Assembly (NCBI GenBank): GCA_902577515.1
Contig: CACGZJ010000006.1
Coordinates: 1-64,000, forward strand
Length of the DNA: 64,000 bases
Reading direction: 5' to 3'
From: an uncultured Bacteroidota bacterium
GTDB taxonomy: Bacteria > Bacteroidota > Bacteroidia > Flavobacteriales > Flavobacteriaceae
Both the position numbers and the translations under genes were made by a program. Below, one piece after another: positions 1 through 8,500 of this stretch. Positions within the stretch are counted from its first letter, which is position 1. Every line of letters begins with the position of its first letter. Below the pieces are notes generated by a model that was given only the letters and a program-made list of their open reading frames with translations, searched no databases and was not told the origin of the DNA.

Positions 1-597
1 CTCAACTACTTCCTCTACTTTCTCGTGAATATTCTCTTTCTGCTTAGCAACTTCACTCATCATTTTTTCTTCCATTTCCTTGCCCTTTTTAAATACAAAT
101 GTCTTTTCAAGATTTCTATTAAATAATTCAGAGTCAAACTCTCCGTCTCCTTTTTTTAGTATATGCCATTCTCCATTCTCATAAACCTCTATATCTAGAT
201 TATTTATACTCATTGGACTAAAAGTTGCATACCATTGAGTTGGGTCAGCACCTTTTGACTTACCAATTTCTGCCATTTTTTCCCATAGCATAGGATTTAC
301 CTTAGATTTATGTTTGTACTTTGCAAATGTTACAAATAAGGAATTAAGATTAGTGATAAGTCTTGCACATCCAATATACTTTTCAAATTCTTCAGGTGTA
401 TTTAAATCAAATTCTTTATTTCCATCATTAAATCTTTTAAATGCAGAGTATTCCCATTCAGAGTTTGTTGAAAACCACAAACCAGGCTTTTTTACCTTAA
501 GCATTTTTTCAGTCTGAGAGGTAAGGATTTTTCCAACCTTAAAAATTTCTATTAGATGGGATAATGATGTATAATGATACAGTAAAGTTTTTTCCAT
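1..597 (-). CDS. Hypothetical protein, C-terminus cut off by window edge
   Basis: The frame is open for 199 codons from the ATG at 597 to the left edge, so the stop lies outside the window and the ORF track missed it. I do not recognise the family. The N-terminus reads LLYHYTSLSHLIEIFKVGKI and later GLWFSTNSEWE. This layout is seen in proteins starting with a 'YHYTs...i...G.i' motif (DUF2971-like or ADP-ribosyltransferase-like folds), but the match is only by eye. The last visible third is rich in Glu and Lys and may be helical. It is divergent from crtB, with 46 bp between the two starts. No signal peptide or membrane segment is visible. Confidence 0.75.
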   Translation of the reverse strand, partial: MEKTLLYHYTSLSHLIEIFKVGKILTSQTEKMLKVKKPGLWFSTNSEWEYSAFKRFNDGNKEFDLNTPEEFEKYIGCARLITNLNSLFVTFAKYKHKSKVNPMLWEKMAEIGKSKGADPTQWYATFSPMSINNLDIEVYENGEWHILKKGDGEFDSELFNRNLEKTFVFKKGKEMEEKMMSEVAKQKENIHEKVEEVVE

Positions 598-612
598 ATA
601 CAAAGATATGAA

Positions 613-639
613 TTGATTTACTCATTTTACCTATTTTTG
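613..639 (+). promoter_or_regulatory. Bacteroidota-type promoter of crtB
   Basis: TTG at 613-615 is followed after 16 bp by TATTTTTG (632-639), matching the Bacteroidota primary-sigma pattern TTG-N17-23-TAnnTTTG with slightly short spacing. The crtB ATG begins only 4 nt after the -7 element, so a transcript from here would be leaderless or nearly so. Inferred from sequence only. Confidence 0.5.
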
Positions 640-643
640 TAAT

Positions 644-1492
644 ATGAAATCTGTCTTTGATAAAATATCAGAAGAGTCAAGTAAAATTGTAATTAAGAGA
701 TATAGTACATCTTTTTATTTCTCAAGTAGTTTATTATCAAAGTCTATAAGACAAGATATTTTTAATATTTACGGATTTGTTAGACTAGCGGATGAGATTG
801 TTGATACTTTTCATGAATTTCCAAAAAAAGAACTATTAAATGAGTTTGAAAAAGAATTATGGAGAAGTTTAGAAAATAAAATTAGCTTAAATCCAATTCT
901 TAACTCATTTCAAAATACTGTCAATAAATATTCTATACCTAAAAATTTAATAAGTTCTTTTCTAGATAGTATGAAAATGGATTTGGATAAGAAGGAATAT
1001 AACTCAGTAGAAGAGTATAAAAAATATATTTATGGGTCTGCCGATGTAGTTGGTTTGATGTGCTTAAAAGTATTTGTAAAAGGTTCTGACACCTTATATT
1101 CTGATCTTAGTAAATATGCAATATCATTGGGATCAGCATTTCAAAAAGTAAACTTTTTAAGAGATCTTAGAGATGATTCAAATATTTTAAAGCGTGTATA
1201 TTTTCCAAATGTCGATATGGATGATTTTAATGAGGAATCAAAAATAGAAATAATTAAAGAAATTGAATTAGATTTTAAGAATGCGATAAAAGGAATAGCT
1301 CAATTACCAAAGAATTCACGCTTTGCAGTATACATAGCATACAGGTATTATAATAAGCTTTTAAAAAAATTAAAAAGAACATCTTCTGAAAATATTATTA
1401 AAAACAGAGTAAGAATTCATAATTTCCAAAAGTTTACTGTAATTGCTCGCTCATATGTTAAATATCAATTAAATTTAATTCAATGGATATAG
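644..1492 (+). CDS. crtB: Phytoene synthase (squalene/phytoene synthase family)
   Basis: This enzyme joins two geranylgeranyl diphosphates to phytoene, the first committed step of C40 carotenoids. Both Mg-diphosphate-binding aspartate motifs of the family are visible: DEIVD at residues 50-54 and DLRDD at about 174-178. The 282 aa length fits bacterial CrtB. The gene overlaps crtZ by 10 bp, so the two are co-translated, and the pairing with crtZ favours phytoene over squalene synthase. The crtI and crtY genes expected for zeaxanthin are not in the window. The ATG lies directly after a -7 promoter element, with no leader or Shine-Dalgarno sequence. Confidence 0.92.
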   Translation: MKSVFDKISEESSKIVIKRYSTSFYFSSSLLSKSIRQDIFNIYGFVRLADEIVDTFHEFPKKELLNEFEKELWRSLENKISLNPILNSFQNTVNKYSIPKNLISSFLDSMKMDLDKKEYNSVEEYKKYIYGSADVVGLMCLKVFVKGSDTLYSDLSKYAISLGSAFQKVNFLRDLRDDSNILKRVYFPNVDMDDFNEESKIEIIKEIELDFKNAIKGIAQLPKNSRFAVYIAYRYYNKLLKKLKRTSSENIIKNRVRIHNFQKFTVIARSYVKYQLNLIQWI

Positions 1493-1926
1493 CTATTTGG
1501 ATTTTTACACTAATAGTAACATTTATTATAACTGAATTTACTGCTTGGTTTAACCATAAATATATAATGCATGGTCCTCTATGGATTCTCCACAAAGACC
1601 ACCATAAAAAAGATCATAAATCATGGTTCGAAAGAAATGATTTATTCTTCTTTTTCTATGCTTTTTTAAGTTTTAGCTTTGTTGTTCTTTGGGGTCAAGG
1701 TTTTTGGTTGGGGCTTCCTATTGCGATTGGAATTGGACTCTACGGTTTGGCATATTTTATAGTCCATGATGTGTTTATTCATCAAAGATTTAAGATTTTT
1801 AGAAATATTGACAATAAATATGCTAGAGGAGTTAGAAGAGCTCACAAAATACATCATAAAAATATAAATAAAGAGGGAGGAGAATGTTTTGGAATGTTAA
1901 TTGTTCCTTTTAAATACTTTAAATAA
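1483..1926 (+). CDS. crtZ: Beta-carotene hydroxylase
   Basis: Membrane di-iron hydroxylase of the fatty acid hydroxylase superfamily that adds 3/3'-hydroxyls to beta-carotene to give zeaxanthin. The 147 aa protein shows the expected histidine clusters: HKYIMH (residues 25-30), HKDHH (37-41), HDVFIH, and HKIHH near the C-terminus. Hydrophobic segments occupy about residues 3-22 and 53-95. It starts inside the end of crtB and its stop abuts the stop of the opposing surA-like gene with no gap. Confidence 0.9.
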   Translation: MDIAIWIFTLIVTFIITEFTAWFNHKYIMHGPLWILHKDHHKKDHKSWFERNDLFFFFYAFLSFSFVVLWGQGFWLGLPIAIGIGLYGLAYFIVHDVFIHQRFKIFRNIDNKYARGVRRAHKIHHKNINKEGGECFGMLIVPFKYFK

Positions 1927-3297
1927 CTATTCTTTCTTCCAATTATAAACAAAATTACAATAGCTACTTTCTGAATTTATATTAACATAGGTTTCATTAA
2001 TTTTATCTTCCATCCATTTTTTAACAGTTTTAAGCTGTTTTTCAGTTAACGCCAATTCTTTGATTTTTACATAATCTAATGAAAAGTCCGCAGTATGTTC
2101 ATCAAACCTGTTAGTAACCTTTAAAATTTTATACTTTGAAACAGTATTTTCTGAATTATCTAATAATGGCATACTCATTTCATTATCTTTAAGATCCTTG
2201 ACCTGTGAATATAATAAGGGGTCCATTTTAACTAATTCAAACCTAGTATCATTAGTAGAAGGGTTTATTATAACTCCCCCATTTAGTCTAGTTTCTTTTT
2301 CATCTGAAAACTGTAAAGCAGCATCTGAGAATGTGATTTCATTATTTAAAATTCTTTCTCTTATATTATCTATCTTTTCTTTAGCTTCCCTTAACTCTTC
2401 AGCTGATATATTTGGAATTAAAAGTATATGTCTTACATCAATTTCTTGACCTCTTATCTTATCAACTGCAACAATATGCCATCCAACTTCTGTTCTAAAA
2501 GGTTGAGATATTTCACCTTCCTGAAGACTGAAAGCGACATCTCTGAACTCCTTAAACATTCTTGGTTTTTTTCTATTAAGAGTATATTTACCGCCTTTAC
2601 TTCTTGAACCAGGATCTTGAGAATATAAAAGTGCCTTTGATGCAAAACTCATTCCTCCCTCTAATATATCTTCCCTGAAAAGTTTTAATTGATCTATAAT
2701 TCTCTCATTTTCTTCTTCAGTCACCTTTGGCTCAACTACAATTTGGGCAATCTCTAATTCTGTCCCAAATACTGGTAGATCAATCCTAGGGATGGAGTTA
2801 AAGAATTGTCTTACTTCTTCTGGTGTGATTTCAACTTTTTCAACTATATTCTCCTGCATCATCTCAGATAATCTTTGTGTTTTATTTATTTCAAATAATT
2901 CATCCCTAAAGGAAATTTCATCTCTTTTATTATAAAACTCAAGGACTTTGTCTATATCTCCTAGTTGTTCTGTAAAATATTCAATTTGCCTATCAACATA
3001 ATCATATATTTCATTATCAGAAAACTCCAAACTATCCTGGATTGCGTGATGAGCATAGAGTTTGTCTTCCATTAATTTACCTAGTAACTGACATCTAGAA
3101 ATACCTCTAGTTGACAAACCTTGGGATTCCATGTCAATAAGAACCTTATCGATATCTGAGTCAAGAATTATAAAGTCTCCAATCACAGAAGATATACCAT
3201 CTATTTTAATCTTTTCTTGAGAAAAAGAAAATTGTATAGCAACAATTAATAATAAACTAATTAAAAGTTTCGTATTTATTTGATTTAAGAGCATCAT
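1927..3297 (-). CDS. surA: SurA-like periplasmic peptidyl-prolyl isomerase (two parvulin domains)
   Basis: Periplasmic chaperone and prolyl isomerase for outer-membrane proteins. A signal peptide (KLLISLLLIVAIQFSFSQ) is followed by a helical SurA N-terminal domain and two parvulin domains. The first is at about residues 172-285 (DPGSRSKGGKYTLNRKKP, then GWHIVAVDKI). The second follows at about 286-400 (EIDVRHILLIPN, LNGGVI). The 456 aa length matches Bacteroidota SurA homologues. Two consecutive ATGs (3297 and 3294) are possible starts. The 5' end overlaps the 3' end of the upstream lipoprotein gene by 41 bp, so the two are very likely translationally coupled. Confidence 0.88.
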   Translation of the reverse strand: MMLLNQINTKLLISLLLIVAIQFSFSQEKIKIDGISSVIGDFIILDSDIDKVLIDMESQGLSTRGISRCQLLGKLMEDKLYAHHAIQDSLEFSDNEIYDYVDRQIEYFTEQLGDIDKVLEFYNKRDEISFRDELFEINKTQRLSEMMQENIVEKVEITPEEVRQFFNSIPRIDLPVFGTELEIAQIVVEPKVTEEENERIIDQLKLFREDILEGGMSFASKALLYSQDPGSRSKGGKYTLNRKKPRMFKEFRDVAFSLQEGEISQPFRTEVGWHIVAVDKIRGQEIDVRHILLIPNISAEELREAKEKIDNIRERILNNEITFSDAALQFSDEKETRLNGGVIINPSTNDTRFELVKMDPLLYSQVKDLKDNEMSMPLLDNSENTVSKYKILKVTNRFDEHTADFSLDYVKIKELALTEKQLKTVKKWMEDKINETYVNINSESSYCNFVYNWKKE

Positions 3298-4096
3298 TTA
3301 AAATTTCTTTATTTATTTGTTGAATTAAATTTATCTTTCTTTGATTTATGATATTTAATCTAATTCTTTCATAAAGATAAGACAAAGGAGGAATATTTCC
3401 TGATTTTAAATATTCAATAACTATAAAATAGCTTATATAATCATTTTGACTAATTTCATATAGTCGATTTACTGTTTGATAGTCAGTTTTATTTTTTTGA
3501 TTTAAAAATTCTACAGATGAAATGACTTCTCTTTCTGTAAACCAAATAGAGTCATTTAGTTTTAAATCTGCAAACTGGAAATTAAGTGAATCTAAAAATA
3601 ATCTATCATTAGTATTCATTCTTGATATAAATCTTCTGATTTGATTTTTATTGATATTATCTTCTGGTAGTTTTACATATCTATACTTTAAAAGATTTTC
3701 ATTCAATCTATAAGCATTTATATTTTGGTTGTAGAAAGATTCAATTTCTTGATTTGAGACAATTGAGTCTATTCTTGAATTAATAATCAAATCTTTATAG
3801 GCATTTATATATAAATCTGATTTAAATTTTTCAACTAAACCATCCAATTCATTCTTTTTAGATTGTGATAAATTAGTCAATGACAAATCATAGAAAATCT
3901 GTTGTTTAGCCCAGCTCTCAACAAAATTTAAAAATCTTCTTAAACTATCATCCTCAGATTTAAAAACTGGTAATTGATTCTTATATAAAAAATTTTCGCC
4001 TGCTCTAGCAATAAGTTCATTAGAAAAGTTTTCTGAACTATTATTGCATCCTATAACAAACACAGTAAAAAAAAATAAAAGAATAAACTTTTTCAA
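3257..4096 (-). CDS. Lipoprotein of unknown function upstream of surA
   Basis: 279 aa with a clear lipoprotein signal: KKFILLFFFTVFVIGC with a lipobox ending at Cys17. The body is mostly charged and probably helical, with no recognisable parvulin signature. The SurA-like N-terminal fold often seen in such neighbours is only a guess. The only usable start is TTG at 4096, because the frame is closed by the in-frame guaB stop two codons upstream and no ATG precedes the signal peptide. It sits 3 bp after guaB and overlaps surA by 41 bp, which suggests a periplasmic role in outer-membrane protein folding. Confidence 0.8.
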   Translation of the reverse strand: MKKFILLFFFTVFVIGCNNSSENFSNELIARAGENFLYKNQLPVFKSEDDSLRRFLNFVESWAKQQIFYDLSLTNLSQSKKNELDGLVEKFKSDLYINAYKDLIINSRIDSIVSNQEIESFYNQNINAYRLNENLLKYRYVKLPEDNINKNQIRRFISRMNTNDRLFLDSLNFQFADLKLNDSIWFTEREVISSVEFLNQKNKTDYQTVNRLYEISQNDYISYFIVIEYLKSGNIPPLSYLYERIRLNIINQRKINLIQQINKEILNDALKSNKYETFN

Positions 4097-4099
4097 ACT

Positions 4100-5575
4100 C
4101 TATATTTTTGGAGGGCTATAATTTGGTGCTTCTTTTGTTATTGACACATTATGTGGATGACTTTCCCTGATCCCTGATCCAGTGATCTTTACAAATTTTG
4201 ACAAGTTTTTTAGTGCTTTTATGTCTTTTGATCCACAATAACCCATTCCAGATCTTAATCCGCCAATAAATTGATGAATACTTTCATTAAGTTGACCTTT
4301 GTAGGGAACTCTTCCAACAATTCCTTCAGGTACTAATTTTTTGTTATCAGACTGATCTGACTGGAAGTATCTATCCTTACTACCCTTTTGCATAGCCTCT
4401 ACAGATCCCATCCCCCTGTATGTTTTAAATTTTCTACCCTCATAAATGACAGTTTCACCAGGAGATTCTTCAGTACCAGCTAGAAGAGATCCTAGCATTA
4501 CAGTATCAGCACCAGCAGCTATTGCTTTAGTAATATCTCCCGTATACTTTACTCCACCATCTGCAATTAAAGGAATTGATGAGTTTTTTAAAACCTCCGA
4601 GACACTTATGATAGCTGATAACTGTGGATATCCAACTCCAGCAACAACTCTTGTGGTACATATTGAGCCAGGCCCAATTCCAACTTTAATTGCATCAGCT
4701 CCATTTTCTTTTAGATAAGCAGCAGCCTCACCAGTTGCTATATTACCAACGATTATATCAGTATCACTAAATGAATCCTTAAGATTTTTTAATACATCTC
4801 CTACTCTACTTGAATGTGCATGGGCGGTATCAACTACAATAGCATCTACTCCACTCTCGACTAGTTTTTTAGCTCTTTTTTTATAATCATTGTCTGTACC
4901 AATTGCAGCCGCTACCATTAATCTTCCAAGTTTATCTTTATTAGAAATAGGTTTTTCAGAGTGTTTATTTATGTCTCTAAATGTAATTAAACCCATTAAT
5001 ACTCCATTAGAATCAACAACTGGCAGTTTTTCAATTTTATGATTTTGTAAAATTTCTTCCGCTTCAATTAATGATGTACCTATACCTGTAGTAATCAATT
5101 TTTTACTTGTCATTACATCAGAAAGTTTCTTTGAGTCATCTTTTTCAAACCTTAAATCACGATTAGTTACAATACCAATTAACTTAGAGGAATTTGAGAC
5201 AATTGGAATACCTCCAATTTTATATTTTTTCATATTATTTTTTGCATCAATAACTAGAGAATCTTTAGTGAGAGTAACAGGGTCAATAATCATTCCTGAT
5301 TCAGCTCTTTTTACTAATCTAACCTCATTACACTGGTCTTGAATAGATAGATTCTTATGTATTACACCTATACCTCCTTCACCAGCAATAGCAATAGCCA
5401 TTTTACTTTCCGTAACTGTATCCATTGCAGCAGAAACTATAGGAATATTTAAATTTATATTTCTACTGAATTTTGTTTTTAGGGAAACTTCTGACGGAAG
5501 AACTTCTGAGTAAGCAGGGACGAGTAATACATCATCGTATGTTAAACCCTCTTCTACAAATTTTGATTTAGTCAT
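4100..5575 (-). CDS. guaB: Inosine-5'-monophosphate dehydrogenase
   Basis: Oxidises IMP to XMP with NAD+, the committed step of GMP synthesis. It is a TIM barrel interrupted by a CBS-domain pair (about residues 93-205: PVTLTKDSLVIDAKNN to LITFRDI). The catalytic-loop cysteine is in GPGSICTTRVVAG, and the flap region EGIVGRVPYKG is present. The 491 aa length is normal. The track starts at TTG 5581; ATG at 5575 (MTKSKFVEEGLTYDDVLL) aligns better with the family and is used here. It is first gene of an operon with the lipoprotein and surA genes. Confidence 0.97.
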   Translation of the reverse strand: MTKSKFVEEGLTYDDVLLVPAYSEVLPSEVSLKTKFSRNINLNIPIVSAAMDTVTESKMAIAIAGEGGIGVIHKNLSIQDQCNEVRLVKRAESGMIIDPVTLTKDSLVIDAKNNMKKYKIGGIPIVSNSSKLIGIVTNRDLRFEKDDSKKLSDVMTSKKLITTGIGTSLIEAEEILQNHKIEKLPVVDSNGVLMGLITFRDINKHSEKPISNKDKLGRLMVAAAIGTDNDYKKRAKKLVESGVDAIVVDTAHAHSSRVGDVLKNLKDSFSDTDIIVGNIATGEAAAYLKENGADAIKVGIGPGSICTTRVVAGVGYPQLSAIISVSEVLKNSSIPLIADGGVKYTGDITKAIAAGADTVMLGSLLAGTEESPGETVIYEGRKFKTYRGMGSVEAMQKGSKDRYFQSDQSDNKKLVPEGIVGRVPYKGQLNESIHQFIGGLRSGMGYCGSKDIKALKNLSKFVKITGSGIRESHPHNVSITKEAPNYSPPKI

Positions 5576-5603
5576 ATGCAATTAATTATAAACTAATTGC
5601 ATG

Positions 5604-5611
5604 CAAATATA
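5604..5611 (-). promoter_or_regulatory. Candidate -7 element upstream of guaB
   Basis: On the minus strand this reads TATATTTG followed by CA, 28 bp before the guaB ATG. It fits the Bacteroidota -7 consensus TAnnTTTG. A second TAnnTTTG-like match (TAAATTTG) overlaps just upstream. No well-placed -33 TTG is obvious. Confidence 0.4.
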
Positions 5612-5632
5612 CAAATTTATATCAAGAAGGGT

Positions 5633-6217
5633 TCATGTTAGTATTAGTAGACCTATGGTAATAAAAATCAAACATTTAAAGTACTTAAGCTTATTATTTT
5701 TTGAATCTATACTCATATATTTTACTAATTTATTTGCAATCAATGAAACTGAAATAAAAATAAGTAATGCTTGAAAGATGAAAATAGCACCTAATATTAT
5801 AAATTGATTTGAAATTTTTATTGTATCTGAAAATAAAAAGTTTGGAAAATAAGCAATAAAAAAGATTAAAACCTTTGGGTTTATAAGATTCATGTAGAAA
5901 CCTCTTAGAAATAATCTCCTATTTAGACTTATACTAATTTTATTTTCTGATTTAATCTCTAAATATGCTAGATAGAAGAGATACATTGTTCCAAAATATT
6001 TTAAAAAAGTAATAAAGAATATATTACTCTCAATCAACGCAGATAGTCCAAAAACTAAAAACATTGTATGAAATATTAATCCAGCACATAAACCTAAAGA
6101 GGTTATTATTCCGTTTTTCTTCTTATCTAAGCTTTGATTAACAACAAATAAGATATCTGGTCCTGGCATTAAGGTTAGAACTAATGATGATATAAGAAAC
6201 AATAATATTTCCTGCAT
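5633..6217 (-). CDS. LysE/RhtB-family amino-acid exporter
   Basis: A 194 aa integral membrane protein with about six hydrophobic segments. The N-terminal signature LTLMPGPDILFVVNQSL is diagnostic of the LysE/RhtB family, and the central NLINPKVLIFFIAYFPNF motif also fits. Members export basic or neutral amino acids or related metabolites across the inner membrane; the substrate cannot be read from sequence. It is a single gene, divergent from the DUF3050 gene with 45 bp between starts. Confidence 0.88.
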   Translation of the reverse strand: MQEILLFLISSLVLTLMPGPDILFVVNQSLDKKKNGIITSLGLCAGLIFHTMFLVFGLSALIESNIFFITFLKYFGTMYLFYLAYLEIKSENKISISLNRRLFLRGFYMNLINPKVLIFFIAYFPNFLFSDTIKISNQFIILGAIFIFQALLIFISVSLIANKLVKYMSIDSKNNKLKYFKCLIFITIGLLILT

Positions 6218-6238
6218 TTCATGAATTTAATTATTATT

Positions 6239-6246
6239 TATATTTG
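6239..6246 (+). promoter_or_regulatory. Candidate -7 element for the DUF3050/M28 operon
   Basis: TATATTTG lies 16 bp before the ATG at 6263, matching TAnnTTTG. The upstream -33 region is AT-rich without a clear TTG. Confidence 0.4.
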
Positions 6247-6262
6247 AGCCCAAAATATTTAT

Positions 6263-7027
6263 ATGAATAATATTTCTAAAAATCTTGAACCACTAAAAAA
6301 TAAATTAAGAAATCACTCTTTGTATAATTCTATTGAAAGTGTCGATGATCTAAAAACTTTTACAAATGCCCATGTATATGCAGTCTGGGATTTTATGTCA
6401 TTATTAAAGTTTTTACAAATTAATTTAACTACTATTTCTCTTCCTTGGTATCCAAGCAATAATACTTCAACTGCTAAACTTATTAACGAAATTGTTGCTG
6501 GTGAGGAAACAGATGAAAATGAGTTTGGTAAACCAATGTCACATTTTGAAATGTATCTAGATTCAATTGAATCATTTGGTGTTAAAACTGACTCTATATT
6601 AAATAATATTAATTCATTAAAATCATTAGATACTATTCAAAATGAAATAGAAAAACTAGAAATAAAAGATTATATAAAAGAGTTTTTAAAATTTACATTC
6701 TCTGTAATAAATAATGGGAAAATTCATGAGGTAGCAGCTGTATTTACTTTTGGAAGAGAGGACTTAATCCCTGATATGTTTATGCCTCTATTGGAAGGAA
6801 TAAATTCAAAAAATAATGAATTGAACAAATTAATTTACTACTTTAAGCGTCACATTGAAGTTGATGGTGATATGCACGGTCCTATGGCTATGGAGATGCT
6901 CAAATATTTATGTAAAGATGATGAAGAAAAAATATTAGAAGCTAAATTAATTTCAGAAAAAGCCCTTCTTTCCAGAATATCCTTTTGGGATGGTATAGAA
7001 AGTGAAATAAAAACTAATAAAAACTAA
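6263..7027 (+). CDS. DUF3050 family protein
   Basis: 254 aa soluble protein recognised as DUF3050 by LKTFTNAHVYAVWDFMSLLK near the N-terminus and FKRHIEVDGDMHGPMAMEML in the C-terminal third. The family is thought to share the helical heme-oxygenase-like fold, and the conserved His, Glu and Asp residues in these two motifs could bind a metal. Its reaction is unknown. The stop lies 1 bp before the start of the M28 peptidase gene, so they are likely co-transcribed, though no functional link is evident. Confidence 0.85.
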   Translation: MNNISKNLEPLKNKLRNHSLYNSIESVDDLKTFTNAHVYAVWDFMSLLKFLQINLTTISLPWYPSNNTSTAKLINEIVAGEETDENEFGKPMSHFEMYLDSIESFGVKTDSILNNINSLKSLDTIQNEIEKLEIKDYIKEFLKFTFSVINNGKIHEVAAVFTFGREDLIPDMFMPLLEGINSKNNELNKLIYYFKRHIEVDGDMHGPMAMEMLKYLCKDDEEKILEAKLISEKALLSRISFWDGIESEIKTNKN

Positions 7028-7028
7028 A

Positions 7029-8114
7029 ATGAAAAATTTTAAATTAATAATTCTACTAATATTCATTTCAAATGTATTTTCACAAGAAATTTCTAATAAA
7101 TATGCTGAAACAATTACGTCTGAAGAATTAAAATCTCTTATTTATGTTTATGCATCCGACAGTTTTGAAGGTAGAGAAGCCGGAACTAGAGGTGAAATAT
7201 TAGCAGTAGAATTTATCAGAGACTTTTACTTAAATAATGATATTAAGCCAGCAAATGGTACTGATAATTATTTTCAAAAAATGGAAGTAACAATACCCGA
7301 AAGGATTTCTTTACCAGATAAAGTTCCAGATTCAGTAAGAGTATTTATGCAGAACGGAGAGATGGAAAAATTAAGAAACTATGCAAGAATTGCTGGAGTA
7401 AGAACAGGTGGAGGTAAAATAAATTCAATAAATGTCGCATCGATTATTGAGGGTTCTGTATACCCTAATGAATATATTGTACTTACAGCACACCTTGATC
7501 ATGTTGGTATGGAAGATGAAGAAATTTTTAATGGAGCGGATGATGATGGATCTGGTTCTATGGCTCTTTTAGAGATTGCTCAAGCATTTAAGATGGCAGC
7601 TATAGATGGATATAGACCAAAAAGATCAATTGTTATTCTTCATGTTTCTGCGGAGGAAAAGGGTTTACTTGGATCAGAATATTATACAGAAAACCCTCTT
7701 TATCCACTTGAAGATACAATCACCAATTTAAATGTTGATATGATAGGAAGGACTGATCCTACTAGAGATTCAGATAATGATAATTATATTTATTTAATTG
7801 GTACAGATAGGTTAAGTTCTATGCTTCATGAAACATCTGAAAGGGTTAATAAGAAGACTGTTAATCTTGAATTAGATTATAGGTTTAATGCATGGGATGA
7901 TCCAAATAGATTCTATTTTAGAAGTGATCATTATAATTTTGCTAAAAATAATATCCCTGTAATTTTTTATTTTAGTGGTACTCATGAAGATTATCATATG
8001 CCTACTGATACAGCTGATAAAATTAGATATGATCTTCTGACAAAAAGAACTAAATTAATATTCCATACTGCATGGGAAATAGCAAATATGGAAGAAAAAA
8101 TTATTGTTGATTAA
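7029..8114 (+). CDS. Secreted M28-family zinc aminopeptidase
   Basis: A signal peptide (FKLIILLIFISNVFSQ) precedes a 361 aa M28 peptidase. The co-catalytic zinc ligands can be followed in order: AHLDHVG, GADDDGSG, VSAEEKGLLGSEYY (general base and ligand Glu), NVDMIGR, and SDHYNF. These enzymes trim N-terminal residues from peptides in the periplasm or outside the cell, consistent with a protein-degrading marine heterotroph. It follows DUF3050 with a 1 bp gap and ends 11 bp before a small basic ORF. Confidence 0.9.
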   Translation: MKNFKLIILLIFISNVFSQEISNKYAETITSEELKSLIYVYASDSFEGREAGTRGEILAVEFIRDFYLNNDIKPANGTDNYFQKMEVTIPERISLPDKVPDSVRVFMQNGEMEKLRNYARIAGVRTGGGKINSINVASIIEGSVYPNEYIVLTAHLDHVGMEDEEIFNGADDDGSGSMALLEIAQAFKMAAIDGYRPKRSIVILHVSAEEKGLLGSEYYTENPLYPLEDTITNLNVDMIGRTDPTRDSDNDNYIYLIGTDRLSSMLHETSERVNKKTVNLELDYRFNAWDDPNRFYFRSDHYNFAKNNIPVIFYFSGTHEDYHMPTDTADKIRYDLLTKRTKLIFHTAWEIANMEEKIIVD

Positions 8115-8125
8115 ATTATTTAAAT

Positions 8126-8314
8126 ATGGGAAGTAAATTTTTTGGAAATAAAAATGATAATCGTGAGACAAAAGGTAAGAGGTTATTCAAGGGAGGAAAG
8201 TCTAAATCAAAAAATAAGGTTTCTTCAAAGTCAAATGTAAAAAGTAAAGCCCAAAGTAGAGGGTTTGCTAACTCTGGTAGTTCAGGAGTAAGAAAAGTTG
8301 GACGAGGAGGATAA
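8126..8314 (+). CDS. Small basic low-complexity protein
   Basis: 62 aa protein starting MGSKFFGNKNDNRETKGKRL and ending in SSGVRKVGRGG. It is rich in Lys, Ser and Gly and probably disordered, possibly nucleic-acid-binding; the role is unknown. It is 11 bp downstream of the M28 gene on the same strand. The opposite-strand ORF over this region reads through tRNA-His and is rejected, which favours this frame. The polar composition with a defined ATG supports a real gene, but the short length keeps this tentative. Confidence 0.55.
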   Translation: MGSKFFGNKNDNRETKGKRLFKGGKSKSKNKVSSKSNVKSKAQSRGFANSGSSGVRKVGRGG

Positions 8315-8369
8315 TTCTTTTTTTTTGATATGAATAGATTATTATTACTATTTACACTTGTTTTATTTG

Positions 8370-8444
8370 GGTGGAAGACCGGATTCGAACCGGCGACCTC
8401 CTGAACCACAATCAGGCGTTCTAACCAACTGAACTACAACCACC
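8370..8444 (-). tRNA. tRNA-His (GTG)
   Basis: The minus strand folds as a cloverleaf with anticodon GTG in TGATTGTGGTTCA, D-arm GTTCAGTTGGTTAGAAC and T-arm GCCGGTTCGAATCCGGT. The His-specific extra G at -1 is encoded and C73 follows the acceptor stem; CCA is not encoded. Acceptor strands GTGGTTG and CTTCCAC leave two adjacent U-U mismatches (positions 5:68 and 6:67). Confidence 0.95.
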
Positions 8445-8500
8445 ATAATGAGTGGCAAAAATAGGTGATTTAAAAAATATAATGAAGAATTTTTTAAAAA

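Noticed and set aside
8116-8409. 97 aa minus-strand ORF beginning MVQEVAGSNPVFHP
   Set aside because: It begins inside tRNA-His, whose sense strand gives this well-known artefact peptide, and it lies antisense to the small basic ORF.
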